From contig JARFQS010000539.1 in the NCBI GenBank assembly GCA_029287645.1, positions 1 through 10,081 on the forward strand: a stretch of DNA of 10,081 bases, in the 5' to 3' direction. Under the pieces are notes generated by a model. The model did no database searches. It saw only the letters and a program-made list of their open reading frames with translations, and had not been told where the DNA came from. Shown here piece by piece: positions 1-6,212 of the stretch; positions within the stretch are counted from its first letter, which is position 1, and every line of letters starts with the position of its first letter. The DNA is from Thermoanaerobaculia bacterium (GTDB lineage Bacteria; Acidobacteriota; Thermoanaerobaculia; Multivoradales; JAHEKO01). A program made the translations under genes and the position numbers.

Positions 1-741
1 GCGACGGCCTGGTACCACGGGAGACTGGACGAGAATCTGCAGCGTGATCTGCGGTCGACGCTCGACGAAGTCGAAGCCTTCGCCCTGGGTGACTACGCGG
101 AGGCACTGATCAGGGGAGACACACTCGAGGGTCACCAGCGAGAGGAGATCGCGGATCGACTGGCTCGCTACACGGGGCTGAGTCGCGAGTATGTCCTGCA
201 GACCAATCTGCGGATTCAGATTCACCGCTTCGTCAAGCAGCTGCGACGAGACGAGAAACTCACGATCGGGCGACTCGACAGCCGATTCACCGGGATCGAC
301 AGGGATGCCGCAGCAGAGAACTACGAGTTCGATCCCAGCTATGCTGCGATCCAGGGTCCCTACACGGCGACTCTGAACGACTATGTGCGACGAGAGCTGG
401 GATTCGAGATCGATCTGCCCTACGAGATCCTCAGCGGCCGGGTGCGACCCTGGAATTTCGGCTCCTATGAGAACAGGTATGTCAACGTCGCGGAGACCCT
501 GCGCCAGGCCATGACCAGAAACCCCAGCCTCAAGGTGTTCGTGGCGAATGGCTTCTACGACCTGGCAACGCCCTACTTCGCGACACAGTACACATTCGAC
601 CACCTGGGCCTGGATCCATCGCTGAGGCACAACATATCCATGGGCTACTACGAGGCCGGGCACATGATGTACATCCAGCTGGCCTCGTTGATGCAGCTGA
701 AGCAGGATCTGCGCGAGTTCATTCTGTCTGCGGTGCCGTAG
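1..741 (+). CDS. Peptidase S10 (serine carboxypeptidase-like) family protein, C-terminal part, 5' truncated
   Basis: The frame is open from the first base, so the gene starts upstream of the window; 246 residues plus stop are visible. The C-terminal half of an S10 serine carboxypeptidase fold is recognisable. 'FVANGFYDLATPY' carries the likely catalytic Asp (fragment residue 187, codon at 559), and 'GYYEAGHMMY' carries the likely catalytic His (residue 221, codon at 661). The spacing and the Gly-His-Met context match family S10. The nucleophile Ser (usually in GESYGG) and any signal peptide would be in the missing N-terminal part. S10 enzymes remove C-terminal residues from peptides, and bacterial members are commonly exported; export cannot be checked here. 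Residues from about 20 to 130 form a helical segment rich in Arg and Glu, which fits the insertion (cap) region of such proteins. The next gene starts 33 bases after the stop on the same strand, so co-transcription is possible. An alternative is another alpha/beta hydrolase, but the Asp and His motifs favour S10. Confidence 0.8.
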   Translation, partial: ATAWYHGRLDENLQRDLRSTLDEVEAFALGDYAEALIRGDTLEGHQREEIADRLARYTGLSREYVLQTNLRIQIHRFVKQLRRDEKLTIGRLDSRFTGIDRDAAAENYEFDPSYAAIQGPYTATLNDYVRRELGFEIDLPYEILSGRVRPWNFGSYENRYVNVAETLRQAMTRNPSLKVFVANGFYDLATPYFATQYTFDHLGLDPSLRHNISMGYYEAGHMMYIQLASLMQLKQDLREFILSAVP

Positions 742-774
742 GCCGGGTCGAGATCGAGCTCGCCGCCCGAGTCC

Positions 775-2178
775 ATGCGCCGCCACCTCTCAGTCGATCC
801 GAGACTTGCCCTTCTGCTGATGCTGACGGTTCTCGGGGCTTTCGCCTGGCTGACCCGGCATCCCGAGTCGGAGCTCGTACGTCGTGCGGAGGAGTGGCCT
901 GTCGTGGGACAGCTGGCGACCGCCTTCAGGAAAGCCTACTCGGTGTCCGGCCCTTCGAAAGAGGTGCTTGACGGTGTGCAGCGGACGGACAAGGGGGATA
1001 CTGCCCAGTTCGATGTCGATGTCGAGGGTGTGGATTCTGACAGGGTGAGCGCCCGACCTCAGGTCTGGGTGGAGCCCGGAAGTCAGGTACAGGTTGCGCC
1101 GCGGGGCGGCAGCGAGGTTGTGGCGACAGTCGAGCTCCTCGGCAACTACTCGGTCATCGAGCGTCGCGGCGACTGGTTTCACATCTACAGGTATTCCGTA
1201 GACGGTGGCGCTCTGGAGGGCTGGGTCCTGCTCGAGGGATACGTGGAGCCGTCCCCGGAGAGGCTGCATCGAGCCGAACCCGTGCTGCCGATGGCTGCAG
1301 TAGCGCCGAGCGCGGACAGGGTGGAGCGAGCTCGCTCATTCATGGAGGGTGGCGGTATCGAGGCATCTTGTGGCCCCTACCTCCTCTACACGGACGCAGG
1401 CCCCGAAACGGACCCTTGCGGACAGCTGGCCACCCAACTCGAGGAGACGTATCGAAAGCGGTACGGCTTGACGCCGGTTGGCGAGCCTGCGGAGGCGATC
1501 TTCTGGTTCAATACGCGAGACGCCTACGAGGGGTTCATCGCGGACAATCAGCGCATCCCAGCCGACAAAGCAGGACATGCGGCCCCCGCCCGCGGATACC
1601 TGGCCCTTCACTCCGAAGATCTGCCGCGAAAGGCGGTCGCTACGACGCTGGCGCATGAGCTGATTCACCTGATCAACCGCCGGTCCTTGGGTCCCGCCCT
1701 ACCACCCTGGTTGAGCGAGGGACTCGCGGACGAGTTGGCGGAATCGAGACTCGAAGACACCGGCCGTCTGGTGCCAGGAGAACTAGGGGGTTACAGCCTG
1801 GTGTCCGGTAACGTGATTCAACACTACGGTGGTTTGGTCTCCGCCGCCAGATTGAAGGAAGCTCTCGAAACGTCGGAGCTTCCGACGCTCGACGAGTTGA
1901 TGGAGATGGGGTCGGAAGAATTCCACGAAGCGTCGCAGGAAACGCTCCTCTACGCCCTGAGCTCCTTTTGGATTCGCTTCCTGTTGAGCGACGCTCCGGG
2001 CTCCGATGCAGTCGGGTTCCGTGCCTATCTGGAGGCGGTTGCATCGGGGCAAGACCTGGAACCCGACCTGCTGCTGCGCTACTTGAGCGGTGACGAGCAG
2101 CAGAGGGAAGCCGCATTCCGGACCTGGTTGCGCTTTCAGGCCACCCCGATACCGGAGGTTGTACGGGCGGAACCCTAG
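775..2178 (+). CDS. Membrane-anchored protein with SH3-like domain and gluzincin (peptidase MA-like) metalloprotease domain
   Basis: The product has 467 aa. Residues 11-27 are a hydrophobic segment (LALLLMLTVLGAFAWL) after a short Arg-rich start, which suggests an N-terminal anchor or uncleaved signal with the rest outside the cytoplasm. Residues about 95-158 look like a bacterial SH3 domain (VWVEPG...VVATVELLGNYSVIERRGDWFHI...GWV), often a cell-wall or ligand-binding module. The C-terminal part holds HELIH (His294, Glu295, His298) followed by WLSEGLADE, where Glu315 is the probable third zinc ligand. This HExxH-plus-downstream-Glu pattern is the gluzincin arrangement seen in peptidase MA-like proteins. 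The catalytic residues are intact, so an active zinc peptidase is plausible; the substrate is unknown. Cys199, Cys215 and nearby residues may form a disulfide before the protease domain. ATG 775 is chosen because it sits just before the hydrophobic segment, although no clear ribosome binding site precedes it. The stop shares CTAG with the stop of the convergent moa gene. Confidence 0.75.
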   Translation: MRRHLSVDPRLALLLMLTVLGAFAWLTRHPESELVRRAEEWPVVGQLATAFRKAYSVSGPSKEVLDGVQRTDKGDTAQFDVDVEGVDSDRVSARPQVWVEPGSQVQVAPRGGSEVVATVELLGNYSVIERRGDWFHIYRYSVDGGALEGWVLLEGYVEPSPERLHRAEPVLPMAAVAPSADRVERARSFMEGGGIEASCGPYLLYTDAGPETDPCGQLATQLEETYRKRYGLTPVGEPAEAIFWFNTRDAYEGFIADNQRIPADKAGHAAPARGYLALHSEDLPRKAVATTLAHELIHLINRRSLGPALPPWLSEGLADELAESRLEDTGRLVPGELGGYSLVSGNVIQHYGGLVSAARLKEALETSELPTLDELMEMGSEEFHEASQETLLYALSSFWIRFLLSDAPGSDAVGFRAYLEAVASGQDLEPDLLLRYLSGDEQQREAAFRTWLRFQATPIPEVVRAEP

Positions 2179-2864
2179 GAGTCCTGGGGCAGGGGTCTGA
2201 GAGGCTCCTCCTCCCGCCAGGCTGCCTCGCCGTCGGCGTACCACTCCCGCTTCCAAATGGGAGCTTCTCGCTTGAGTCTTTCGAGCGCCTCCCGGCTGGC
2301 GGCGTAGGCCGCCGCGCGGTGGGGGGCCGCCGCGGTGATCACCACGCTGCTTTCGCCCACCGCCAGGTCGCCGAGGCGGTGGACGATACGAACTCGTAGG
2401 CCCTCCGTAGCAGCTTCCAGGTCGCAGGCGATTCTCTCCAGCGCGGCTTCGGCCATGGGCTCGTAGGCCTCGTAGGTCAGGCGCACGACCTCACGGTCTC
2501 GATGGTGATTGCGGACTGTCCCGACGAAGAGGACAGTTGCCCCGCAGCACGGGGACGTAGTCTCCTTGGCCACGGCGGCGATATCGATCGGATCGTGCTC
2601 GATCCGAGACCGGGCCGGACAACCGCCGGAGACCGGTGGCAGAAGCGCCACCTCGGCTCCATCGTGCAAGAGAGTGTCGGATCCCACCAGCTCGCCATCG
2701 ATGGCCACCGCCAGGCGACTCCAGATCGGTTCCAGGTCTGGATGATCGCCGGTCAGTAGCTCACGCACCCGATCCAGGCTGGAGCCCTCGGGTACTTCTA
2801 TCTCGATTCGGCTGCTGCCAAGGGCAGAAGCGGCACTGGCAAATGCGAGAACCTGGATCTTCAC
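2175..2864 (-). CDS. Fused molybdopterin synthase: MoaD (small subunit) - MoaE (large subunit)
   Basis: Molybdopterin synthase converts cyclic pyranopterin monophosphate to molybdopterin using sulfur carried on the C-terminal glycine of MoaD. This 229-aa product joins both subunits. Residues 1-81 are a ubiquitin-like MoaD ending in LLPPVSGG (Gly80-Gly81). Residues about 88-225 are MoaE: CGATVLFVGTVR, LTYEAYEPMA, VHRLGDLAVGE, then LKREAPIWKREW. Lys198 and Lys205 are seven residues apart, as are the active-site lysines 119 and 126 of E. coli MoaE. All MoaE core motifs are present, so the protein looks functional. In separate MoaD proteins the di-glycine is the free C-terminus; here it is followed by Cys82-Pro83, so cleavage after Gly81 would be needed, as reported for the fused MoaX of Mycobacterium tuberculosis. 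The start is GTG at 2864 with no Shine-Dalgarno sequence; a -10-like TACCAT lies seven bases upstream. No other molybdenum-cofactor gene is in the window. Confidence 0.9.
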   Translation of the reverse strand: MKIQVLAFASAASALGSSRIEIEVPEGSSLDRVRELLTGDHPDLEPIWSRLAVAIDGELVGSDTLLHDGAEVALLPPVSGGCPARSRIEHDPIDIAAVAKETTSPCCGATVLFVGTVRNHHRDREVVRLTYEAYEPMAEAALERIACDLEAATEGLRVRIVHRLGDLAVGESSVVITAAAPHRAAAYAASREALERLKREAPIWKREWYADGEAAWREEEPLRPLPQDS

Positions 2865-2871
2865 AGGCGGA

Positions 2872-2899
2872 ATGGTAGCACCCGGTCGTTCAGGGTCCA
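2872..2899 (-). promoter_or_regulatory. Possible promoter of the moaD-moaE fusion, implying a leaderless mRNA
   Basis: On the minus strand TGGACC (2899-2894, four of six matches to TTGACA) and TACCAT (2877-2872, four of six matches to TATAAT) are separated by 16 bases. Seven bases then lead to the GTG start, so transcription would begin at or beside the start codon. No ribosome binding site is visible, which fits. The match is weak enough to occur by chance. Confidence 0.3.
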
Positions 2900-2922
2900 G
2901 GCAAGACTGCGACCGTCGGGCT

Positions 2923-2928
2923 TATAAT
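2923..2928 (+). promoter_or_regulatory. Perfect -10 box (TATAAT) upstream of the acyl-CoA carboxylase cluster
   Basis: An exact TATAAT stands in the divergent intergenic region of this GC-rich sequence, where such a match is uncommon. No good -35 hexamer is seen 16-18 bases upstream. Transcription starting near 2935 would leave a leader of about 19 bases containing the ribosome binding site at 2942-2947. The upstream ATG (2927-2929) overlaps this box and would not be transcribed from it. Confidence 0.45.
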
Positions 2929-2941
2929 GGCGGACTCTGCT

Positions 2942-2956
2942 AAGGAGAGCGAATTG
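2942..2956 (+). promoter_or_regulatory. Ribosome binding site and TTG start that decide the carboxyltransferase N-terminus
   Basis: AAGGAG at 2942-2947 is followed by six bases and TTG at 2954-2956, a near-ideal spacing. The TTG is in frame with the carboxyltransferase. The product would begin M-TILESRIQRNEEF, which resembles the usual start of this family better than the nine extra residues (MADSAKESE) added by ATG 2927. Confidence 0.6.
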
Positions 2957-4618
2957 ACGATCCTGGAGAGCCGAATACAGCGGAACGAGGAGTTTCAACG
3001 CCGACTGGAGCATTGGCGCAACACGCTCAAGGACCTCCGCAGTCAGGAAGCCGAGCTCCGCCTGGGGGGTGGTGTCAAGGCCCTGAAGCGCCAGAAGGAC
3101 AAGGGCAAGATGTCGGCTCGCGAGCGGGTCGTGGAGTTGTGCGATGCCGACTCCGAGTTCTTGGAGCTGGGTCTGTGGGCAGCTCATGGCCTCTACAAGG
3201 AGTACGGTGGAGCCCCGGCGGCCGGTGTGGTGACCGGAATCGGCAAGATCCACGACCGGGATGTCGTCGTGGTCTCGAACGACGCTTCCGTCAAGGCCGG
3301 TGCATGGTTTCCGATGACCTGCAAGAAGGTTCTGCGGGCTCAGGAGATCGCGCTCGAGAACAGGCTTCCCATTGTCTACCTGGTGGACTCGGCTGGCGTA
3401 TTTCTGCCACTTCAGGACGAGATCTTCCCCGACAAAGAGCACTTTGGACGGGCCTTCTTCAACAACGCCAGGCTGTCGGCCGAAGGCGTCTTCCAGATGG
3501 CGGCCATCATGGGCCCCTGCGTGGCGGGAGGGGCCTATCTGCCCATCATGAGCGACGAGTCCCACATCGTGGAAGGGGAGGGCTCGATCTTCCTGGCGGG
3601 CCCTCATCTCGTGAAGGCGGCCATCGGTGAGGAGATTGGCAACGACGAGCTGGGTGGTGCGATGGTGCAGTGTGACATCTCCGGTGTCGTCGATCACCGT
3701 CATCCGGACGACGCCAGTTGCCTGGTCAAGATCCGAAGCCAGTTCGAGCAACTCGCGCAGGGAAAGACCGCACCCTTCGCGCGCCGCGAGGAGCGCGATC
3801 CTCTATATCCGCCCGAGGAGATCTACGGCATCGTTCCCGACGATCACTCGCGGCCCTACGACACTCACGAGCTTCTCGCCCGGTTGGTGGACGCCAGTGA
3901 GTTCGATGAGTACAAAGCGACCTATGGGAAGACTCTCGTGTGCGGCACTGCGTGGATCAAGGGGTGGCCTGTCGGAATCCTGGCGAATCAGCGATCCATC
4001 GTGGCGCGGAAGACCGGCACCGACAGCCAGGACAGGGAGCTTCAGATCGGTGGGGTGCTCTACTCGGACTCAGCCGACAAGGGTGCCCGATTCGTGGAGC
4101 TCTGCAACCAGAAGGGGATTCCGCTGGTCTTCCTGCAGGACGTGACCGGCTTCATGGTGGGAAGTCGGGCCGAGCAGGGGGGGATCATCAAGAGCGGCGC
4201 GAAGATGGTCAATGCCGTCGCCAACTCCGTAGTGCCCAAGATCACGCTCTTCATCGGAAATTCGTTTGGAGCCGGCAACTATGCCATGTGTGGCAAGGCG
4301 TACGCCCCGAGATTCCTCTATGCGTGGCCGTCGGCAGCCATTGCCGTCATGGGTGGTGAACAGGCCTCCAAGACCCTGCTGGCGATTCAGTTGAAGGGGC
4401 GGGGTGAGAACGTCTGGGAAGAGGAGAAGAACGAGCTCCTCGCCAAGATCCAGGCACGCTACGCGGAGGCGACGGACCCTCGGTATGCGGCGGCACGGCT
4501 CTGGGTGGATGCCATCATCGATCCGCTGGAGACACGGCAGATCCTGGCTCGCTCTTTGGCTTGCGCTGCACAGAATCCTCACTTGGAGGAGTTCAAGACC
4601 GGAGTGCTGCAGACCTGA
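2954..4618 (+). CDS. mccB: Acyl-CoA carboxylase carboxyltransferase (beta) subunit, 3-methylcrotonyl-CoA carboxylase type
   Basis: This is the carboxyltransferase subunit of a biotin-dependent acyl-CoA carboxylase. It moves the carboxyl group from biotin to an acyl-CoA, probably 3-methylcrotonyl-CoA in leucine breakdown. With the TTG start the product has 554 aa, usual for the family; ATG 2927 would give 563. Numbered from TTG, the first crotonase-like half has LPLQDEIFPDKEHFGR and the oxyanion-loop motif GPCVAGGAYLPIMSDE (about 188-202). The second half has the matching GNSFGAGNYAMCGKAY (about 435-450). The QDEIFPD-HFGR-FxNNA block and LGGA...SGVVDH are typical of the MCC/geranyl-CoA branch rather than the propionyl-CoA branch. 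The crotonase gene 22 bases downstream supports leucine catabolism. The partner biotin carboxylase/biotin carrier subunit is absent from the window. Another branched or unsaturated acyl-CoA substrate is possible, so the symbol is provisional. Confidence 0.9.
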   Translation: MTILESRIQRNEEFQRRLEHWRNTLKDLRSQEAELRLGGGVKALKRQKDKGKMSARERVVELCDADSEFLELGLWAAHGLYKEYGGAPAAGVVTGIGKIHDRDVVVVSNDASVKAGAWFPMTCKKVLRAQEIALENRLPIVYLVDSAGVFLPLQDEIFPDKEHFGRAFFNNARLSAEGVFQMAAIMGPCVAGGAYLPIMSDESHIVEGEGSIFLAGPHLVKAAIGEEIGNDELGGAMVQCDISGVVDHRHPDDASCLVKIRSQFEQLAQGKTAPFARREERDPLYPPEEIYGIVPDDHSRPYDTHELLARLVDASEFDEYKATYGKTLVCGTAWIKGWPVGILANQRSIVARKTGTDSQDRELQIGGVLYSDSADKGARFVELCNQKGIPLVFLQDVTGFMVGSRAEQGGIIKSGAKMVNAVANSVVPKITLFIGNSFGAGNYAMCGKAYAPRFLYAWPSAAIAVMGGEQASKTLLAIQLKGRGENVWEEEKNELLAKIQARYAEATDPRYAAARLWVDAIIDPLETRQILARSLACAAQNPHLEEFKTGVLQT

Positions 4619-4640
4619 GGAAGGGCTCGCGCCACAAGTC

Positions 4641-5438
4641 ATGAACGATAACCTTCTCGAAATCAGCCAGGACGGGGATCTCCTGTGGGTCACACTCAAT
4701 GATCCGGCCCGGGCCAACGCGCTCTCGCCGGATCTGGTCGAGGCGTTGACCGACCTGTACGGGAGTGACCTCCGAGCCAGGGGGGTCCGGGCAGTCTTGC
4801 TGGGTGCCAACGGGAAGCACTTTTCAGCGGGGGCGGATCTGGCGCACCTCGGGACCCTGTTGGAAGCCGGCCCCGAGGAGAACCGAGCGGACTCAGAACG
4901 GCTGCGGGACCTCTTCGAGTCGGTGCTGCGACAGGAGGCCCTGACGGTAGCGATGGTGCAGGGTGCCTGCGTTGCGGGAGGCTGTGGCCTGGCGACGGCC
5001 CACGATTTCATCGTGGCCACGGAGTCTTCTCGGTTCCTGTACAGCGAGGCTCGGATCGGTTTCGTCGCGGCTTTGGTAGCGACCTATCTGCCGCTTCGCA
5101 TGCGCGGCTCGGACATTCGGGAGATGCTGCTCAATCCCGAGTTCGTGACGGCGCCGCATGCCCTCGACAAGGGCCTGGTCAACCGGATCGTGGGCGAGGA
5201 AGAGCTGCGCCAGTCGGCCAAGCAGCTGGTGATCGGAATCCTGGAGAAAGCGAGCTCTGAGTCGATTGCGCGAACCAAGCGTACCCTGTTGGAAGTACTG
5301 GGGCGGCCCCTGGGCGAGGCGCTGGAGAGAGCGGCCATCGCCAACTCCTCGGCCCGGGCCACGGATGACTGCAAGCACGGTATCTCGACGTTCCTCGCGA
5401 CCAAGTCGCCGCCCTCGTGGCGGGACCCGGACGACTAG
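4641..5438 (+). CDS. Crotonase-family enoyl-CoA hydratase, possible methylglutaconyl-CoA hydratase
   Basis: The product has 265 aa, the normal length for a crotonase. The open frame extends further upstream inside the carboxyltransferase gene, but homology begins at ATG 4641 (ISQDGDLLWVTLNDPARANALS), so that start is chosen. The first oxyanion-hole motif is GKHFSAGADL (residues 58-67) and the second is GACVAGGCGLATAHD (108-122). Of the two catalytic Glu residues of classical enoyl-CoA hydratase, the second is kept (Glu136 in YSEARIGF). The first is replaced by Gly116 (GGCGL where crotonase has GGCEL). The same Gly occurs in bacterial LiuC-type methylglutaconyl-CoA hydratases as I recall them, which fits the next step after methylcrotonyl-CoA carboxylation. 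The gap to the upstream gene is 22 bases, suggesting one transcript. A generic enoyl-CoA hydratase/isomerase is the alternative. No strong ribosome binding site is at the usual distance; GAGGAAGG lies about 16 bases before the ATG. Confidence 0.85.
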   Translation: MNDNLLEISQDGDLLWVTLNDPARANALSPDLVEALTDLYGSDLRARGVRAVLLGANGKHFSAGADLAHLGTLLEAGPEENRADSERLRDLFESVLRQEALTVAMVQGACVAGGCGLATAHDFIVATESSRFLYSEARIGFVAALVATYLPLRMRGSDIREMLLNPEFVTAPHALDKGLVNRIVGEEELRQSAKQLVIGILEKASSESIARTKRTLLEVLGRPLGEALERAAIANSSARATDDCKHGISTFLATKSPPSWRDPDD

Positions 5439-5441
5439 CCC

Positions 5442-5455
5442 GGTGGCCGGCCACC
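5442..5455 (+). repeat. Perfect 14-bp palindrome in the crotonase-HAD gap
   Basis: GGTGGCCGGCCACC is an exact palindrome in the 33-base gap between the crotonase stop and the HAD start. In RNA it could form a five-pair GC stem with a CCGG loop. No U-run follows, so it is not a typical terminator. It may be a protein-binding site, an mRNA processing hairpin, or chance in GC-rich DNA. Confidence 0.4.
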
Positions 5456-5471
5456 TCCCAGAGCAACGTAC

Positions 5472-6170
5472 ATGGCTTCGTTTCGTCCACGACTGATTCT
5501 CTTCGACATCGACGGTACCCTGCTCCTGGGTGGTCCACGACTGCGCCGGTGGTTCGGTCAATCCCTGCAGACAGTCTACGGCCTGGCCGGGGACATCGAC
5601 GGCCACAGTTTCTCGGGCAAGACGGATCCACAGATCGTTACAGAGCTGATGCTGGGCGCCGGCCTCTCGGAAGACGAGGTCTTCGGCCTCCTGCCTGATC
5701 TCAAAGCGGTGTACCTGGGCCGGATGCGAGAGGAGCTCACAGCCGAGGACATGACGCTTCTGCCGGAGGTGGTTTCCGTGCTCTCGCGCCTCGAGGAAGA
5801 GCCCGACGTGACACTCGGGCTCCTGACGGGTAACTGGGAGGCCGGAGCGCGAAGCAAGCTCGCCTGCTTCGACCTGAACAGATTCTTCCCATTTGGCGCC
5901 TTCGGGGACGACCGTGAGGATCGCACCGACCTGCCGCCCGTGGCGCTGGAACGTGCCTCCGAGCAAGGGGCGTACCCCTTCTCGGCAGAGGAGACCCTCA
6001 TCGTTGGTGACAGCCCGCGGGATGTCACCTGTGCCCGGGCCCACGGGATCAAGGTGGCTGCCGTCGCGACAGGCTACACACCGATGGAGCGTCTTCGAGC
6101 GACGGGGGCCGACTGGGTCTTGGGCGGGCTGGACGAGGCGGCCGAGATCCATCCCATGTTCGAATCTTGA
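5472..6170 (+). CDS. HAD-superfamily phosphatase, phosphoglycolate-phosphatase-like
   Basis: The product has 232 aa with the four HAD motifs. Motif I is FDIDGTLL, with nucleophile Asp12 and acid/base Asp14. Motif II is LLTGN (Thr119). A conserved basic residue, probably Arg151 in DDREDRTDLPP, fills the motif III role in place of the usual Lys. Motif IV is IVGDSPRDV (Asp180, Asp184). The helical stretch of about residues 20-95 between motifs I and II is a C1 cap like that of phosphoglycolate phosphatases and beta-phosphoglucomutases. The enzyme probably hydrolyses a small phosphorylated metabolite in the cytoplasm, with Mg2+; the substrate cannot be read from sequence. It lies 33 bases after the crotonase on the same strand and may share its transcript, though no metabolic link is obvious. 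No clear ribosome binding site precedes the ATG. The stop codon lies at the edge of an inverted repeat. Confidence 0.88.
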   Translation: MASFRPRLILFDIDGTLLLGGPRLRRWFGQSLQTVYGLAGDIDGHSFSGKTDPQIVTELMLGAGLSEDEVFGLLPDLKAVYLGRMREELTAEDMTLLPEVVSVLSRLEEEPDVTLGLLTGNWEAGARSKLACFDLNRFFPFGAFGDDREDRTDLPPVALERASEQGAYPFSAEETLIVGDSPRDVTCARAHGIKVAAVATGYTPMERLRATGADWVLGGLDEAAEIHPMFES

Positions 6171-6190
6171 GCTCGCTCACGGCCGAGCTC
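6169..6190. terminator. Inverted repeat between convergent genes, possible bidirectional terminator
   Basis: GAGCTCG (6169-6175) and CGAGCTC (6184-6190) form a perfect seven-pair stem with an eight-base loop. It begins within the TGA stop of the HAD gene and lies 22 bases past the end of the convergent hydrolase gene. The position suits a shared terminator, but neither side has a T-run, so intrinsic termination is uncertain. Confidence 0.35.
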
Positions 6191-6212
6191 TGCCGACGGG
6201 ACGACGGGATCT

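Noticed and set aside
2861..3751. 296-aa open frame on the minus strand inside the carboxyltransferase gene
   Set aside because: The plus strand encodes a textbook carboxyltransferase here; the antisense product has no family features.
4070..5020. 316-aa open frame on the minus strand
   Set aside because: It is antisense to the end of the carboxyltransferase and the start of the crotonase; Arg/Ser-rich composition and no motif.
4893..6152. 419-aa open frame on the minus strand across the crotonase and HAD genes
   Set aside because: It lies antisense to two genes with clear catalytic motifs. Its product shows no recognisable domain and is rich in Arg, Gly and His, as expected from a GC-rich antisense shadow.
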